DNA of 64,000 nucleotides from Acinetobacter johnsonii CIP 64.6 (GCF_000368045.1 NZ_KB849234.1:80079-144078); one strand, 5' to 3'. Positions 53,923 through 63,971 are shown, counted from the first letter of the stretch. A program made the numbers and translations. Notes: generated from the sequence alone by a model not told the origin.

Positions 53923-55188
53923 ATGCAAGAGTCGATTGAACAATATATGCAAACGGTAGGACAGCAAGCACGTCAAGCTTCTCGTATTTTGGCGCGTGCC
54001 TCTACCGAAACTAAAAACAATGCGTTGTCAGCTATTTATACTGCGTTAGTCAACAGTGAGCCCACTATTTTAGCGGCGAACCAAGCAGATATGAACAAAG
54101 CGAACAGCAACAACTTAGACAGTGCTTTACTTGATCGCTTAGAACTGTCTCCCGCACGCTTTAAAGGCATGTTGCAAGGCTTAAAAGATGTGATTGGCCT
54201 CAAAGATCCTGTTGGTGAAATCACCGATATGGCCTATCGTCCGTCAGGAATCCAGCTTGGTAAGATGCGCGTTCCTTTAGGCGTGGTTGGCATGATTTAC
54301 GAGTCTCGCCCAAATGTGACCTTAGAAGCCGCGTCTTTAGCCCTTAAATCGGGTAATGCTATTATTTTACGTGGTGGTTCTGAAGCACTCGAGTCCAATA
54401 AAGCCATTGCTGAAGCCATCCAACGCGGTTTAAAACTGGCGGGTTTACCTGAACATGCGGTTCAAGTCATTAACACCGCAGACCGCGCAGCCGTGGGGCA
54501 ACTGATTACACTCACTGAATTTGTCGATGTGATTGTTCCACGTGGAGGCAAAGGCCTGATTGAACGTATCAGCAATGAAGCGCGTGTCCCTGTAATTAAA
54601 CACTTGGATGGGAACTGTCACGTTTATGTTGAAGCACAAGCTGACCTACAAAAAGCCCTACCGATTGCGCTCAATGCAAAAACTCACCGTTACGGCGTAT
54701 GTAATGCAATGGAAACTTTGCTGGTCGATGAAAAAGTCGCTGATGAGTTTTTACCGCGTGTCGCTGAGCTCTACACTGAAAAACAAGTGGAGTTACGCGG
54801 CTGTGCTGAAACTCAGCGCATTTTAGGTGCGACAGTCAAAACGGCGACAGAAGAAGATTGGTACACCGAATACCTCGGTCCAATTTTAGCGGTGAAGGTA
54901 GTGTCTGGTATGGAAGAAGCGATTGAGCATATCAACAAATATGGCTCACACCATACCGATTCGATCATTACAGAAAACTACTCTCTAGCTCGTGAGTTCT
55001 TGGCTGCTGTTGATTCGAGTTCTGTCATGATCAATGCCTCGACCCGTTTTGCCGATGGTTTTGAATATGGCTTAGGTGCAGAAATTGGCATCTCAACGGA
55101 TAAAATCCATGCCCGTGGCCCAGTCGGCTTAGAAGGCCTGACTTCACAAAAATGGATTGTGTTTGGCGATGGTCAAATTCGCCAATAG
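53923..55188 (+). CDS. proA: Gamma-glutamyl phosphate reductase
   Basis: 421 aa from ATG 53923 (MQESIEQYMQTVGQQARQ), the standard ProA length; the frame reaches back to an ATG at 53863. NADPH-binding and catalytic parts: GKMRVPLGVVGMIYESRPNV, RGGSEALESN, VPRGGKGLIE, catalytic Cys in HRYGVCNAMETLLVDE, and ARGPVGLEGLTSQKW at the end. It makes glutamate semialdehyde for proline synthesis. No proB nearby. A perfect palindromic terminator follows. Confidence 0.95.
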   Translation: MQESIEQYMQTVGQQARQASRILARASTETKNNALSAIYTALVNSEPTILAANQADMNKANSNNLDSALLDRLELSPARFKGMLQGLKDVIGLKDPVGEITDMAYRPSGIQLGKMRVPLGVVGMIYESRPNVTLEAASLALKSGNAIILRGGSEALESNKAIAEAIQRGLKLAGLPEHAVQVINTADRAAVGQLITLTEFVDVIVPRGGKGLIERISNEARVPVIKHLDGNCHVYVEAQADLQKALPIALNAKTHRYGVCNAMETLLVDEKVADEFLPRVAELYTEKQVELRGCAETQRILGATVKTATEEDWYTEYLGPILAVKVVSGMEEAIEHINKYGSHHTDSIITENYSLAREFLAAVDSSSVMINASTRFADGFEYGLGAEIGISTDKIHARGPVGLEGLTSQKWIVFGDGQIRQ

Positions 55189-55213
55189 CGCGTCCAACTC
55201 ATTTTAAAGCATG

Positions 55214-55243
55214 ATGCTCAGCCCTCTTAAGAGGGCTGAGCAT
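55214..55243 (+). terminator. Strong terminator after proA (perfect 30-bp palindrome)
   Basis: ATGCTCAGCCCTCTT (55214-55228) is directly followed by its reverse complement (55229-55243) and then TTTTTTAT. It folds as a 13-bp stem with a 4-nt loop, 26 bp after the proA stop. Confidence 0.95.
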
Positions 55244-55795
55244 TTTTTATATCTGAACAACCTCTGCAAGCACTCAAAACAAAAGCATGATCATCATAAG
55301 ATGCACGCGTATTTTTCTGATCCACTATCGGCTGTTGTTTTGACTTGATATCCCTCTTTTCACATAAAGGCGTTTGCCAACCCAATCAGTACCATTTCAA
55401 TGCGAATGCTTAAAATTTAGAGGAAATCATGCTTTTTTGATGGTCGCGTTGATTGCGCATGTGATTATGTGTGGATCTAAAATGAAATATCAAAAATAAA
55501 CAGGAAAGCCACAATATATTCAGCTCTTTTCAGCAGATAGCGTGTTATTTTTAAAGGGTTGAAGCTGATGAATAATTCAGCATCATTTCATGAATAAATG
55601 AAAATCATGAACCGATAAATTTTAATTATTATTCATCAGACGGTCGATAGTGCTTAAGTCTAATCACCTAAAGTCTATCTAGGACTAAAAATATACACAT
55701 GATACAACATAAAAAATGATCAAGATTGCATAAGAACGTACTGCATGAAGATCAGTTCTAGGACGGATAATTCAATTAGAATCGGGTATTAAAAC
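55244..55795. other. Long gene-free region upstream of ackA
   Basis: About 550 bp with no convincing gene on either strand. It is AT-rich and contains short palindromic stretches, e.g. GCTGA...TCAGC with TGAATAATTCA inside (about 55565-55585). It should hold the ackA-pta promoter and leader; I cannot place promoter elements with confidence. A small RNA is possible but unsupported. Confidence 0.5.
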
Positions 55796-57013
55796 GTGTC
55801 TACATCAGTATTAGTAATTAACTGCGGATCTTCATCAATCAAATATGCGCTCGTTTCTGAACGTCGTGAAGATCGTATTTTCGGTTTAGCTGAGAACTTA
55901 GGTTCTGCTGACGCTCGTATCAAAGGCATTACAGCGGGTGGTCAACCCCTTGAATTGTCTATTCCACATGCCGATCATGAAAAAGCATTGGAAACCATCT
56001 TAGAACGCCTTTCGCATTATAACCCCCAAGCCATTGGTCACCGCGTGGTACACGGCGGCACATTGACCAAAGCTGAGCTTTTAACAGAAGAAATTGTCGA
56101 ACGCATTCGTGCAGCAACACCACTAGCACCATTACACAACCCTGCACACTTGGTTGGGATTGACGCCACGATGCGTTTATTCCCAGAGCTACCGCAAGTG
56201 GCTGTATTTGATACAGCATTCCACCAAACCATGCCTGCACATGCTTATCGCTATGCTGTGCCAAAATTTTTATACACTGAGCATAATGTCCGTCGCTATG
56301 GCTTCCACGGTACGAGCCATGCTTATGTGTCTGAACGCGGTTCAGAACTGGCAGGTAGCTTCAAACAAGGAGGCTGGTTAACCGCACACTTGGGTAATGG
56401 TAGCTCTACTTGTGCAATTTGGAATGGGCAGAGTGTCGATACCTCAATGGGCTTAACTCCACTTGAAGGTGTTGTGATGGGCACACGCAGTGGTGATGTC
56501 GATCCAAGCTTACATAGTTTCCTTGCCAACAACCTAGGCTGGGATATTTATAAAATTGATAAAATGCTGAATAGCCAATCGGGCTTACTCGGGTTGTCTG
56601 ATCTTTCGAATGACATGCGTACTTTGATTGAAGCCTCAGAACAAGGCAATGAAGATGCAACTTTAGCCATTGAAGTGTTCTGCTATCGCCTCGCAAAATC
56701 ATTGGCCGCACTAAGCTGTGGTCTACCACGTCTTGATGGCTTATTCTTCACGGGTGGTATTGGTGAGAACTCGGCATATATTCGTGAAAAAACAGTCGCT
56801 TTCCTACCGCACTTTGGTTTTAACTTGAATAAAGAAGCCAATGACAGTTTAAAACGTGGTACCGAAGGTCGTATTGATGCAGGTACAGGCCCACAAATTT
56901 GGGTTGTGCCGACCGATGAAGAAGGCCGTATTGCCAAAGAAACTGCATCCGTGGCCGATGAGGTGATTCAAACTGCTGCAAAAAAGTCTGAAGACAATGT
57001 AGTGATCGCTTAA
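55796..57013 (+). CDS. ackA: Acetate kinase
   Basis: 405 aa with GTG start at 55796. ASKHA motifs: LVINCGSSSIKYALV, HRVVHGG, AVFDTAFHQTMP, YGFHGTSHAYVS, AHLGNGSSTCAI and FTGGIGENSAYIRE. It interconverts acetyl phosphate and acetate with ATP. pta starts 55 bp downstream, so the two form the usual ackA-pta operon. Confidence 0.97.
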   Translation: MSTSVLVINCGSSSIKYALVSERREDRIFGLAENLGSADARIKGITAGGQPLELSIPHADHEKALETILERLSHYNPQAIGHRVVHGGTLTKAELLTEEIVERIRAATPLAPLHNPAHLVGIDATMRLFPELPQVAVFDTAFHQTMPAHAYRYAVPKFLYTEHNVRRYGFHGTSHAYVSERGSELAGSFKQGGWLTAHLGNGSSTCAIWNGQSVDTSMGLTPLEGVVMGTRSGDVDPSLHSFLANNLGWDIYKIDKMLNSQSGLLGLSDLSNDMRTLIEASEQGNEDATLAIEVFCYRLAKSLAALSCGLPRLDGLFFTGGIGENSAYIREKTVAFLPHFGFNLNKEANDSLKRGTEGRIDAGTGPQIWVVPTDEEGRIAKETASVADEVIQTAAKKSEDNVVIA

Positions 57014-57068
57014 GCGGTCGTTACATTCACTCAAGTCTGTTTTAAATTCTTGTATGACGAATAAATAT

Positions 57069-59210
57069 ATGAAAACGATTTTACTTGTGCCCACTGGGGA
57101 AGGCGTCGGCTTAACATCCGCTTGTCTGGGTTTGGTTTATGCGCTGGAATGCCAAGGGGTTAAGGCTGGATTTTTAAAACCTTTTTCTCAAGAACTGACC
57201 ACAGGTGCAGACCGTACCACAGCGCTCTATCACCATGTTTCAAAAAATGAAACCGTTGAACCAATTAGCTATCACACCATTTTGCAACAACTCAATGCAG
57301 GTGAAAATGATGAGTTGCTTGAGGATGCGGTTCGTTTGCACCGCGCTATTGCGCGTAAGCATGACCTGATTATTGTTGAAGGCTTAGTCCCGAATAGCCG
57401 AGATTCTTTTGCCTCTGAGCTAAATGCACAACTTGCGCAAGCACTCGATGCCAAAGTTATTATTGTCAGCAATGCAGACATTAATAAACCAAGTGCGACG
57501 GCTGAAAAAGTCGATAGCCAGCTACGCTACTTTGGCGGTGCCAGCTCAGAGCGAACTGCGGGCGTGTTATTGATGCGCACCAAAGGCTTGCCCGATGACT
57601 CAGCACACATTCCAGTGACGTTTGACCCAAGTCTGCGTTTAATCAGCGATACCAATAAATTTATTATTGAGCTCCAAAAGACCCATCCAAAACTCGGTTC
57701 AGATAAACTCCCTGTGATTGGCTTGGTTCCGTTTAGCAACACGCTCAGCGTACCGCGTATGTCGGACTTGGCTTCACACATTCAGGCGGAATGGATCAAT
57801 CAAGGCGATGCTAACCAACGTCGTGTGTTACATAGCAGTTTGATTGCATCGAACATTGAACATGAACTGCATAAATTTGTCGCAGGCGAGCTAATCATTA
57901 GTGCATCAGATCGTATCGATGTGCTTTTGGCATTCAGCTTAGCCAGCAGTAACGGTATTCCATTGGCAGGTTTGGTACTGACTGAACACCATACGCCAAA
58001 CGAGCAAGTGCTTGCGTTCTGCCAAACAGCGATTAAGCAAGGCTTACCAATTTTACATACAGCGCTCAGCACGTTCGACACGGCACAGAGCTTAGCCAAT
58101 CTCAGCAATGAAATTCCTGTCGATGATACGGAACGCGCTGAGCAAGTCACTCGTTTTGTGTCGAGCCATATCAATGAAGAATGGTTAACGGCAATGTTGA
58201 ATGGCTCGTACCAACCTCGTCTCTCACCTTCGGCTTTTCGCCATGAATTGGTCCAAAAGTCGATTGCTGCGAAGAAGCGCATTGTCCTCCCTGAAGGCGA
58301 TGAGCCACGCACAGTTCAAGCGGCGGCTATTTGCCAATCTCGTGGCATTGCACACTGTATTTTATTGGCGAAACCTGAAGCTGTAGTAGAAGTGGCAAAA
58401 GCACGTGGTATTGAGCTTCCACATGACTTAGAAATTATCGATCCAGATTTAATTCGTGAAAACTATGTCGAAAAAATGGTGGAACTGCGTAAAGGGAAAC
58501 TGAACGAGCTGCAAGCGCGTGAACAGCTGCAAGACACTGTCGTTCTAGGCACCATGATGTTGGCACTCGATCAAGTCGACGGTTTGGTTTCAGGCGCAGT
58601 ACACACCACAGCCAATACTGTACGCCCAGCCTTCCAACTGATTAAAACAGCGCCTGAGTACTCACTGGTCTCTTCCGTGTTCTTTATGCTATTACCCGAT
58701 GAAGTCTATGTTTATGGCGACTGTGCGATTAACCCAGACCCAAATGCCGAAGAGCTCGCTGAAATTGCGATTCAATCGGCTGACTCGGCAAAGGCCTTCG
58801 GTTTAGACCCACGTATTGCAATGATTTCATACTCTACGGGTACCTCTGGTGCTGGAGCTGAAGTTGAAAAAGTCGCTGAGGCAACACGTATAGCGAAAGA
58901 ACGCCGTCCTGATCTGTTGATTGATGGGCCGCTTCAGTACGATGCAGCATCGGTTGAAAGTGTCGGACGCTCGAAAGCACCTGATTCTAAAGTTGCAGGT
59001 CGTGCCAATGTGTTTATTTTCCCAGACCTAAACACAGGTAATACCACTTATAAAGCCGTGCAACGCTCTGCTAATGTCGTAAGTGTCGGACCAATGTTGC
59101 AAGGTTTGAATAAACCTGTAAATGACTTGTCTCGCGGGGCTTTGGTCGATGATATTGTGTTTACGATTGCACTCACTGCAATTCAAGCAGAACAACAAGC
59201 AACAGCTTAA
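57069..59210 (+). CDS. pta: Phosphate acetyltransferase
   Basis: 713 aa from ATG 57069 (MKTILLVPTGEGVGL); ATG 57054 would add five residues. Large Pta: an N-terminal P-loop-like domain (about 1-350, with DLIIVEGLVPNSRDSF), a DRTGG domain, and the C-terminal catalytic PTA_PTB domain (about 385-710: LPEGDEPRTVQAA, DGLVSGAVHTTANTVRPA, SYSTGTSGAGAEVEKV, DGPLQYDAAS, FPDLNTGNTTYKAVQR). Joins acetyl-CoA and phosphate to acetyl phosphate. Terminator at 59229-59258. Confidence 0.97.
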   Translation: MKTILLVPTGEGVGLTSACLGLVYALECQGVKAGFLKPFSQELTTGADRTTALYHHVSKNETVEPISYHTILQQLNAGENDELLEDAVRLHRAIARKHDLIIVEGLVPNSRDSFASELNAQLAQALDAKVIIVSNADINKPSATAEKVDSQLRYFGGASSERTAGVLLMRTKGLPDDSAHIPVTFDPSLRLISDTNKFIIELQKTHPKLGSDKLPVIGLVPFSNTLSVPRMSDLASHIQAEWINQGDANQRRVLHSSLIASNIEHELHKFVAGELIISASDRIDVLLAFSLASSNGIPLAGLVLTEHHTPNEQVLAFCQTAIKQGLPILHTALSTFDTAQSLANLSNEIPVDDTERAEQVTRFVSSHINEEWLTAMLNGSYQPRLSPSAFRHELVQKSIAAKKRIVLPEGDEPRTVQAAAICQSRGIAHCILLAKPEAVVEVAKARGIELPHDLEIIDPDLIRENYVEKMVELRKGKLNELQAREQLQDTVVLGTMMLALDQVDGLVSGAVHTTANTVRPAFQLIKTAPEYSLVSSVFFMLLPDEVYVYGDCAINPDPNAEELAEIAIQSADSAKAFGLDPRIAMISYSTGTSGAGAEVEKVAEATRIAKERRPDLLIDGPLQYDAASVESVGRSKAPDSKVAGRANVFIFPDLNTGNTTYKAVQRSANVVSVGPMLQGLNKPVNDLSRGALVDDIVFTIALTAIQAEQQATA

Positions 59211-59228
59211 AGTAACTTGATGTGATCC

Positions 59229-59258
59229 AAACCATCCAACGGAAAAGTTGGGTGGTTT
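59229..59258 (+). terminator. Terminator after pta
   Basis: AAACCATCCAAC (59229-59240) pairs with GTTGGGTGGTTT (59247-59258), 12 pairs with one GU, loop GGAAAA, followed by a T-run. Confidence 0.9.
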
Positions 59259-59369
59259 TTGTTTTTAAAAGAGCTATGTTCAACGAAATAAATGTTTAGA
59301 AGAAGCCACACACCTTCAAAATTATTTAATAATTTATCAATATATTAGGTTAAAAACCTACTTCTTTAC

Positions 59370-59576
59370 TTAAAATAATAATCCAATCAAAAAGAAGAGT
59401 ACCCCCAAAATTGGAATGTAAATCCAATTTTTTCTTATCCATTGATTGATCTTAAAATCAATAATCCATCCACGGTCACCTTTCCTCATCATCTCTTGAT
59501 ACTGCTCATTTGATTTTTTTGATAAAGGAAATAAATTTGCTGTGTAAATTGGAAGTAATAATCCACCAACTATCAA
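59370..59576 (-). CDS. Small membrane protein, N-terminus possibly frameshifted
   Basis: 68 aa from a TTG. Two membrane segments: IVGGLLLPIYTANLF at the start and YIPILGVLFFLIGLLF at the end, joined by a charged loop with EMMRKGDRGWIID. The upstream codons in the same frame still read hydrophobic (FLSIVGCLLIVGG), and a good ATG (MELFISF, about 59604) lies one frame away, so a 1-bp change may have split the N-terminus. No family recognised. The reading frame of the C-terminus is convincing; the start is not. Confidence 0.5.
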   Translation of the reverse strand: MIVGGLLLPIYTANLFPLSKKSNEQYQEMMRKGDRGWIIDFKINQWIRKNWIYIPILGVLFFLIGLLF

Positions 59577-59895
59577 TAAACAACCAACTATTGAAAGAAA
59601 TGAAAAGCTCCATTATTTTCTTCTCTTGAACTATTTTAAAGTGTAATTTTGCGATTGCTACTGTAATCAGCACACGATGTGAAACCATTTTTCACTAAAT
59701 ACAAATTCATCACTCTCCAGCATATACAATTGAGCTGAGTGTAGTACCACCTAATCGTATAGCCTCTCAAACATTCGACTAATGTCTATTTACGAGCATA
59801 GCCCAAACACAGATAAAACAGTAAGACTTTACTTTTCAGACACTTAAACAATATACTCAAGCGATATAATTAAATCCTAAATCATTGGTCTCATA
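59577..59895. other. Intergenic region before the duplicated lipoprotein
   Basis: 319 bp. Its left part contains the uncertain N-terminus of the small membrane protein (up to about 59604). The remainder is AT-rich, and I see no further gene, repeat or hairpin of note. Confidence 0.5.
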
Positions 59896-60906
59896 ATGAA
59901 TAAAAAATGGCTTCCAATTCTAATAATGACAACATTTTCACTGACAGCATGTAATGAATCTAAGCAGCACCAAACACCGTCAGACTCAACCACAGCATAT
60001 AAAAACTTAAGTACAGCTAATCCAGCTGACATTAAAGCGGATCTTGATGCCCTAGATCAGATTTCGAATAAAAACTCTCAAGCCATTTTGAACGTACAAG
60101 ATGCACTTAAAGCGGCTCGTCAAAATAAAGAAGTCGATACCATCCCCGCCCTGCTAGAACAACTGAAAACCCATTCTCTTGCGTTTAATACTGCACTAGA
60201 TGCAACAAACTTCAAAAGCCAAGAAGGCGCTGCGTTACGTGAAAAATTTAAGCAAGTCCATTTACTTGGTGTTGAACTGGCACAAGAAAATACTAAAAGT
60301 CCACCACAGATGCAGCGTATAACAGCACTTGAAGCAGAAATCAGCGTCATACAACAGAGCTCTATCAGTGAAATGAGAGCCTTACAACGCATAGTATATC
60401 CTCAACTCAATACTGGGGCATTAGACAACACACGACAACAACCAAAACCAAATACCGAACCCCATGTCGCGGCTCGCACTGCACCGCAGACCACCTCACA
60501 TCTGAGTCAAGATAATGCTGCAGACATTAAATATGATCTCATCGTTCTTGGAGCTGTATCTCAAACAGCCAAAAAAAAGGCTCAAGATTCTTTTATGGGC
60601 ATGCAGTATGCGATAGACAGCGGTAATAGGAATGCGATTATGACGGCTGTTAAACAAACCACTACGCAAATTCATGGACTGAATCAAAAATACGATGCTG
60701 TGACACTCAAAAGTGCTGAAGTCACAGCAGCTCGTGAAAGGTTAAAAGAAGAAAATAATCTCCAAATCGAAATGGGTAATATCATCTTATCGGACTCACC
60801 AGATCGACAGAGGTTTGCTGAGCTAAATGAGAAATGGAAAAATGCTCAGAAAATGGTTGAAATGGAGATGGAAGCACTTCGGCTTAAAGCCAATACAGCG
60901 TCATGA
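59896..60906 (+). CDS. Lipoprotein with internal duplication
   Basis: 336 aa. The lipoprotein signal (MNKKWLPILIMTTFSLTAC) has lipobox LTAC. Two helical halves follow: one starts NPADIKADLDALDQIS (about residue 35), the other NAADIKYDLIVLGAVS (about 205). Each continues with an Ala/Gln-rich helix, then a conserved segment (YDAVTLKSAEVTAARERLK versus LDATNFKSQEGAALREKFK), then QRxxALE / RQRFAEL. The halves are joined by a Pro/Thr/Gln-rich linker. Envelope-anchored; function unknown. Confidence 0.75.
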   Translation: MNKKWLPILIMTTFSLTACNESKQHQTPSDSTTAYKNLSTANPADIKADLDALDQISNKNSQAILNVQDALKAARQNKEVDTIPALLEQLKTHSLAFNTALDATNFKSQEGAALREKFKQVHLLGVELAQENTKSPPQMQRITALEAEISVIQQSSISEMRALQRIVYPQLNTGALDNTRQQPKPNTEPHVAARTAPQTTSHLSQDNAADIKYDLIVLGAVSQTAKKKAQDSFMGMQYAIDSGNRNAIMTAVKQTTTQIHGLNQKYDAVTLKSAEVTAARERLKEENNLQIEMGNIILSDSPDRQRFAELNEKWKNAQKMVEMEMEALRLKANTAS

Positions 60907-60960
60907 TGAGGGCGCTGTCTCAGCTCGACTCCATCATTTTACCAACCAACCGCAGCTCAC

Positions 60961-61470
60961 TTAAACGGGCAGATTTTTTTCGATCAGCATATATACCATG
61001 TCCATCTCTGGGCATGGATAACCCATTGAAGTTAAAGCCGCTGTCACTTGCCCTCTGTGATGCGTTCCATGATTAAACACATGCAATAATGTAGCCGCAT
61101 AGGGCAGGCTCATTTCTTGTCCAGCCGATGTTTTGTAATGTAAATCATGTCCAAATTTTTCCACATCAACATGTTTTAAAAGATCTATCCAGTTGTAAGC
61201 CCTGCTCTCTAACTCAAACATGAGTTTATCTTTATCCCTTTCTACGATGGTATTTAGCTTCAATGTAGGAGATGGTTTCGATGAAAACCGAGGAAACCAT
61301 AGATAATGCTCACCAACAAGTAAGTGATTCAATGTTCCAGAAATACTTTTGAAGAAAAGTCCGCATTCAGCATTGAAATCTTCATCAGAGATATTTTTTA
61401 AAACTTGGTTTAATTTTTGAGTAGACCACACGTTGTAACGCGCGAATAATTCAAACGTTTTTAAATCCAT
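60961..61470 (-). CDS. DinB family protein
   Basis: 169 aa, four-helix DinB fold. Likely metal-binding histidines: GTLNHLLVGEHYLWF and HVFNHGTHHRGQVTAAL. The start YNVWSTQKLNQVL is typical. The family includes thiol transferases and damage-inducible proteins; the activity of this one is unknown. Convergent with the lipoprotein gene; no clear terminator between them. Confidence 0.88.
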   Translation of the reverse strand: MDLKTFELFARYNVWSTQKLNQVLKNISDEDFNAECGLFFKSISGTLNHLLVGEHYLWFPRFSSKPSPTLKLNTIVERDKDKLMFELESRAYNWIDLLKHVDVEKFGHDLHYKTSAGQEMSLPYAATLLHVFNHGTHHRGQVTAALTSMGYPCPEMDMVYMLIEKNLPV

Positions 61471-61579
61471 TTATAAAGCCCTACATAAAGTCCTCTAAAA
61501 TGAGCATAATACAAAGGATAAAAAACACCTAAATCTTTCATTTCTAAGGTAGAATCACTTTTGATTTTCTTACACACAC

Positions 61580-62485
61580 TCAACTTCGCTTCAACATTTG
61601 ACTCAGTCTAAACTTAGGTGCTTGAATAAAGAAAATTGCATTACCACATAAAATCAAAATCACCCCAATGACCGCATTCATATGCCATTGATACCCTTCC
61701 CAGATGGTCGAAATCACCAAAGCCACCAACGGAAATAACAAAGTACTATAAGCTGCCTTACCTGCCCCAATCCGTCCAACCAAATAGAAATAAGCAGTAA
61801 AGCCAATCACTGAACCAAAAATAGCCAAATACAATAAAGCACTCACCGCACTGAATTCCATAGCGGGGAAAAACTCGTCTTGTTTAAATCCAGCAATCAA
61901 CGCCATCAGGATTGAACCATACAACATGCCATAAGCATTGGTGGTAAAAATATCCAGACCTTGTTTTTGATGACGCGCACTGATCATATTGCCCAATGAA
62001 AAACCATAGGTTCCCAACACACAAAGACCAATCCCCATCAGCGTATGATTGTTTAAGGTACTCCCCACCACATCATGCCAAAACAAGGCAATAATCCCTA
62101 ATCCACCCAACAAAGCCGCAGGATAAAAACGCGTAGACACCTGTTGTCCAAAGAACAGTTTGGCGTTAAGGGTATTAAAAATGACCGCCATCGAAAAAAT
62201 AACGGCCTCCAAACCACTGCTGATATATTGAACCGCATAATAGAAACAAACAAAGTTAAAACCAAAAATACAGCACGCTTGCAACATACAAAATAGATGG
62301 TCTTTTACAGCCAGCTTTTGCAGTTTTCGGCACAACACAACAAAAGTAAACAACACCAGAGCCGAAATAAAGAATCGCCAAAACACGGCTACATTGGTCG
62401 ATATTCCACTTTGTTGTTGCAGACTTATCGCAATCCATGTCGTTCCCCAAATCACCACCACCAAAGCATATAACAGCGCATTCAT
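61580..62485 (-). CDS. EamA/DMT family transporter
   Basis: 301 aa with about ten membrane segments in two EamA repeats; the first starts LYALVVVIWGTTWIAI, the second LMGIGLCVLGTYGFSLGNMIS. Such proteins export metabolites or amino acids; the substrate is unknown. It is divergent from the AraC-type regulator gene at 62662, which probably controls it. Confidence 0.9.
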   Translation of the reverse strand: MNALLYALVVVIWGTTWIAISLQQQSGISTNVAVFWRFFISALVLFTFVVLCRKLQKLAVKDHLFCMLQACCIFGFNFVCFYYAVQYISSGLEAVIFSMAVIFNTLNAKLFFGQQVSTRFYPAALLGGLGIIALFWHDVVGSTLNNHTLMGIGLCVLGTYGFSLGNMISARHQKQGLDIFTTNAYGMLYGSILMALIAGFKQDEFFPAMEFSAVSALLYLAIFGSVIGFTAYFYLVGRIGAGKAAYSTLLFPLVALVISTIWEGYQWHMNAVIGVILILCGNAIFFIQAPKFRLSQMLKRS

Positions 62486-62661
62486 ACTCTTTAAACCAAA
62501 CTCAAACCACTCACGCTATTGTGCTTGGTTTAGGTTTCTCATTTCTTGCACCTTCTTGTGGTCACTATCATAAACTTGTGATTTTTTACTGATTTTCGGA
62601 TATAGATGACAAAATGAAATCAAAGTCCTACACTAAATCTTCCATTTGGCACTGCGTATAG

Positions 62662-63534
62662 ATGATGAAATATCAGATTCTAGATCAATTACAACAACAT
62701 AAAGCTCAACTCCTCGACTCGGTTGAACTGGGTTCGGGCATGCAGTTGGCCATGTGGCAAAACAACCAAGACCGCGTCAGTGTTTGTAGTAACCACCATA
62801 CCCTTAGTATGTACATTCAAGGGGGATATCACAGTTATCAAAAGACAGCTCAAGGTTGGCATAATGGCGGTGGGCCAGATCATATGTGCTTGATGCCACA
62901 GGACTTTGAGTCAACATGGGATCTGCGCGACCCACTGACTTTTGTGCATCTGTACTACACCGAGCAACATTTACAACGTGTCGCCGAACAAGTGTGGGAT
63001 CGTGAGCCGAGCCAAATTATTTTAAATCCGCAAAGTTTCGTGGCCGACCCACAGATTGCCATGATCTATCGGCACTTTTTACTCAATGAGGCTTGGCAGA
63101 ACAGGGAAAATCACTTGCAGATGATTACTGCCACGACACTTCTGCTCAACCATCTAATTAAAAATTATAGCCATACCGAGTGGCAAGTCCCTGAAGTCAA
63201 AGGCGGGCTGTCCCCGTATACTTTGAAACAGTTATTAGAATGGATTGATCAGCATATTCAGCAAAGTTTGACCCTGTCGGATTTGGCCGAGCAAACTCAG
63301 CTCAGTGAATATCATTTTGCTCATATGTTTAAGCAATCTATGCACATGCCACCACACCAATATGTGATGCAACGTCGACTTGAACTGGCACACCAAGCTC
63401 TACAGCACACATCTGCCAATATGACCGACATTTCGGAACAGTATGGATTTAGCTCCTGCAGCCATTTCAGTCATCGCTTTAAAAAGTACTTTGGCTACTC
63501 TCCATCCCAAATGCGGAAAAGTGAGAAAAATTAG
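62662..63534 (+). CDS. AraC family transcriptional regulator
   Basis: 290 aa. An N-terminal ligand-binding part (cupin-like, about 1-170) and a C-terminal double helix-turn-helix: LSDLAEQTQLSEYHFAHMFK and MTDISEQYGFSSCSHFSHRFK, followed by FGYSPSQMRKS. ATGATG start at 62662 has only a weak ribosome-binding site. The divergent EamA gene (177-bp gap) is its likely target. Confidence 0.93.
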   Translation: MMKYQILDQLQQHKAQLLDSVELGSGMQLAMWQNNQDRVSVCSNHHTLSMYIQGGYHSYQKTAQGWHNGGGPDHMCLMPQDFESTWDLRDPLTFVHLYYTEQHLQRVAEQVWDREPSQIILNPQSFVADPQIAMIYRHFLLNEAWQNRENHLQMITATTLLLNHLIKNYSHTEWQVPEVKGGLSPYTLKQLLEWIDQHIQQSLTLSDLAEQTQLSEYHFAHMFKQSMHMPPHQYVMQRRLELAHQALQHTSANMTDISEQYGFSSCSHFSHRFKKYFGYSPSQMRKSEKN

Positions 63535-63556
63535 ATCGGATAAACTCACATTCAGC

Positions 63557-63913
63557 TTATTTATCTAACATCAAAATAAAGCTCATCATTAAACTCGACA
63601 TTAAAAAACCGAAAAAAGCACTCATCAAATAAGCTTTTCGACGCTCTTGAGCAGATTGGCTCAGGACTTGATGGCGCATTTCCATATGTTGCTTTTCTTC
63701 AAAAATCGTCATCTCGACATCGTTTTTTGGCGGAGCTTTTTTCAAAAGCAAAGGCAACATTGCAAGCATCATGCAGTAAAAATTAAATTTAAATATATCT
63801 TCGACAATGACATTGCCTGCATGCTTTTGAGCCATTAAATAAAACAGGAAAATAGACCACAAGAAAAAGCATCCGATAAATAGCAAGGCTGAAGTCGAGG
63901 AATAGTATTTCAT
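63557..63913 (-). CDS. Small membrane protein, unknown
   Basis: 118 aa from the ATG at 63913 (MKYYSSTSALLFIGC); the frame reaches a TTG at 63958. Three membrane segments: SALLFIGCFFLWSIFLFYLM, an internal one (FKFNFYCMMLAMLPLLL) and the C-terminal SAFFGFLMSSLMMSFILML. Between them is a charged loop (EEKQHMEMRHQVL). No family recognised. The upstream DNA ends in the 8-bp repeat at 63972. Confidence 0.65.
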   Translation of the reverse strand: MKYYSSTSALLFIGCFFLWSIFLFYLMAQKHAGNVIVEDIFKFNFYCMMLAMLPLLLKKAPPKNDVEMTIFEEKQHMEMRHQVLSQSAQERRKAYLMSAFFGFLMSSLMMSFILMLDK

Positions 63914-63971
63914 TGTATTTTTTAAGATTTGAAACTGGAATCTTAAGGCGTTAAACAATTTTTAGCTAGTT

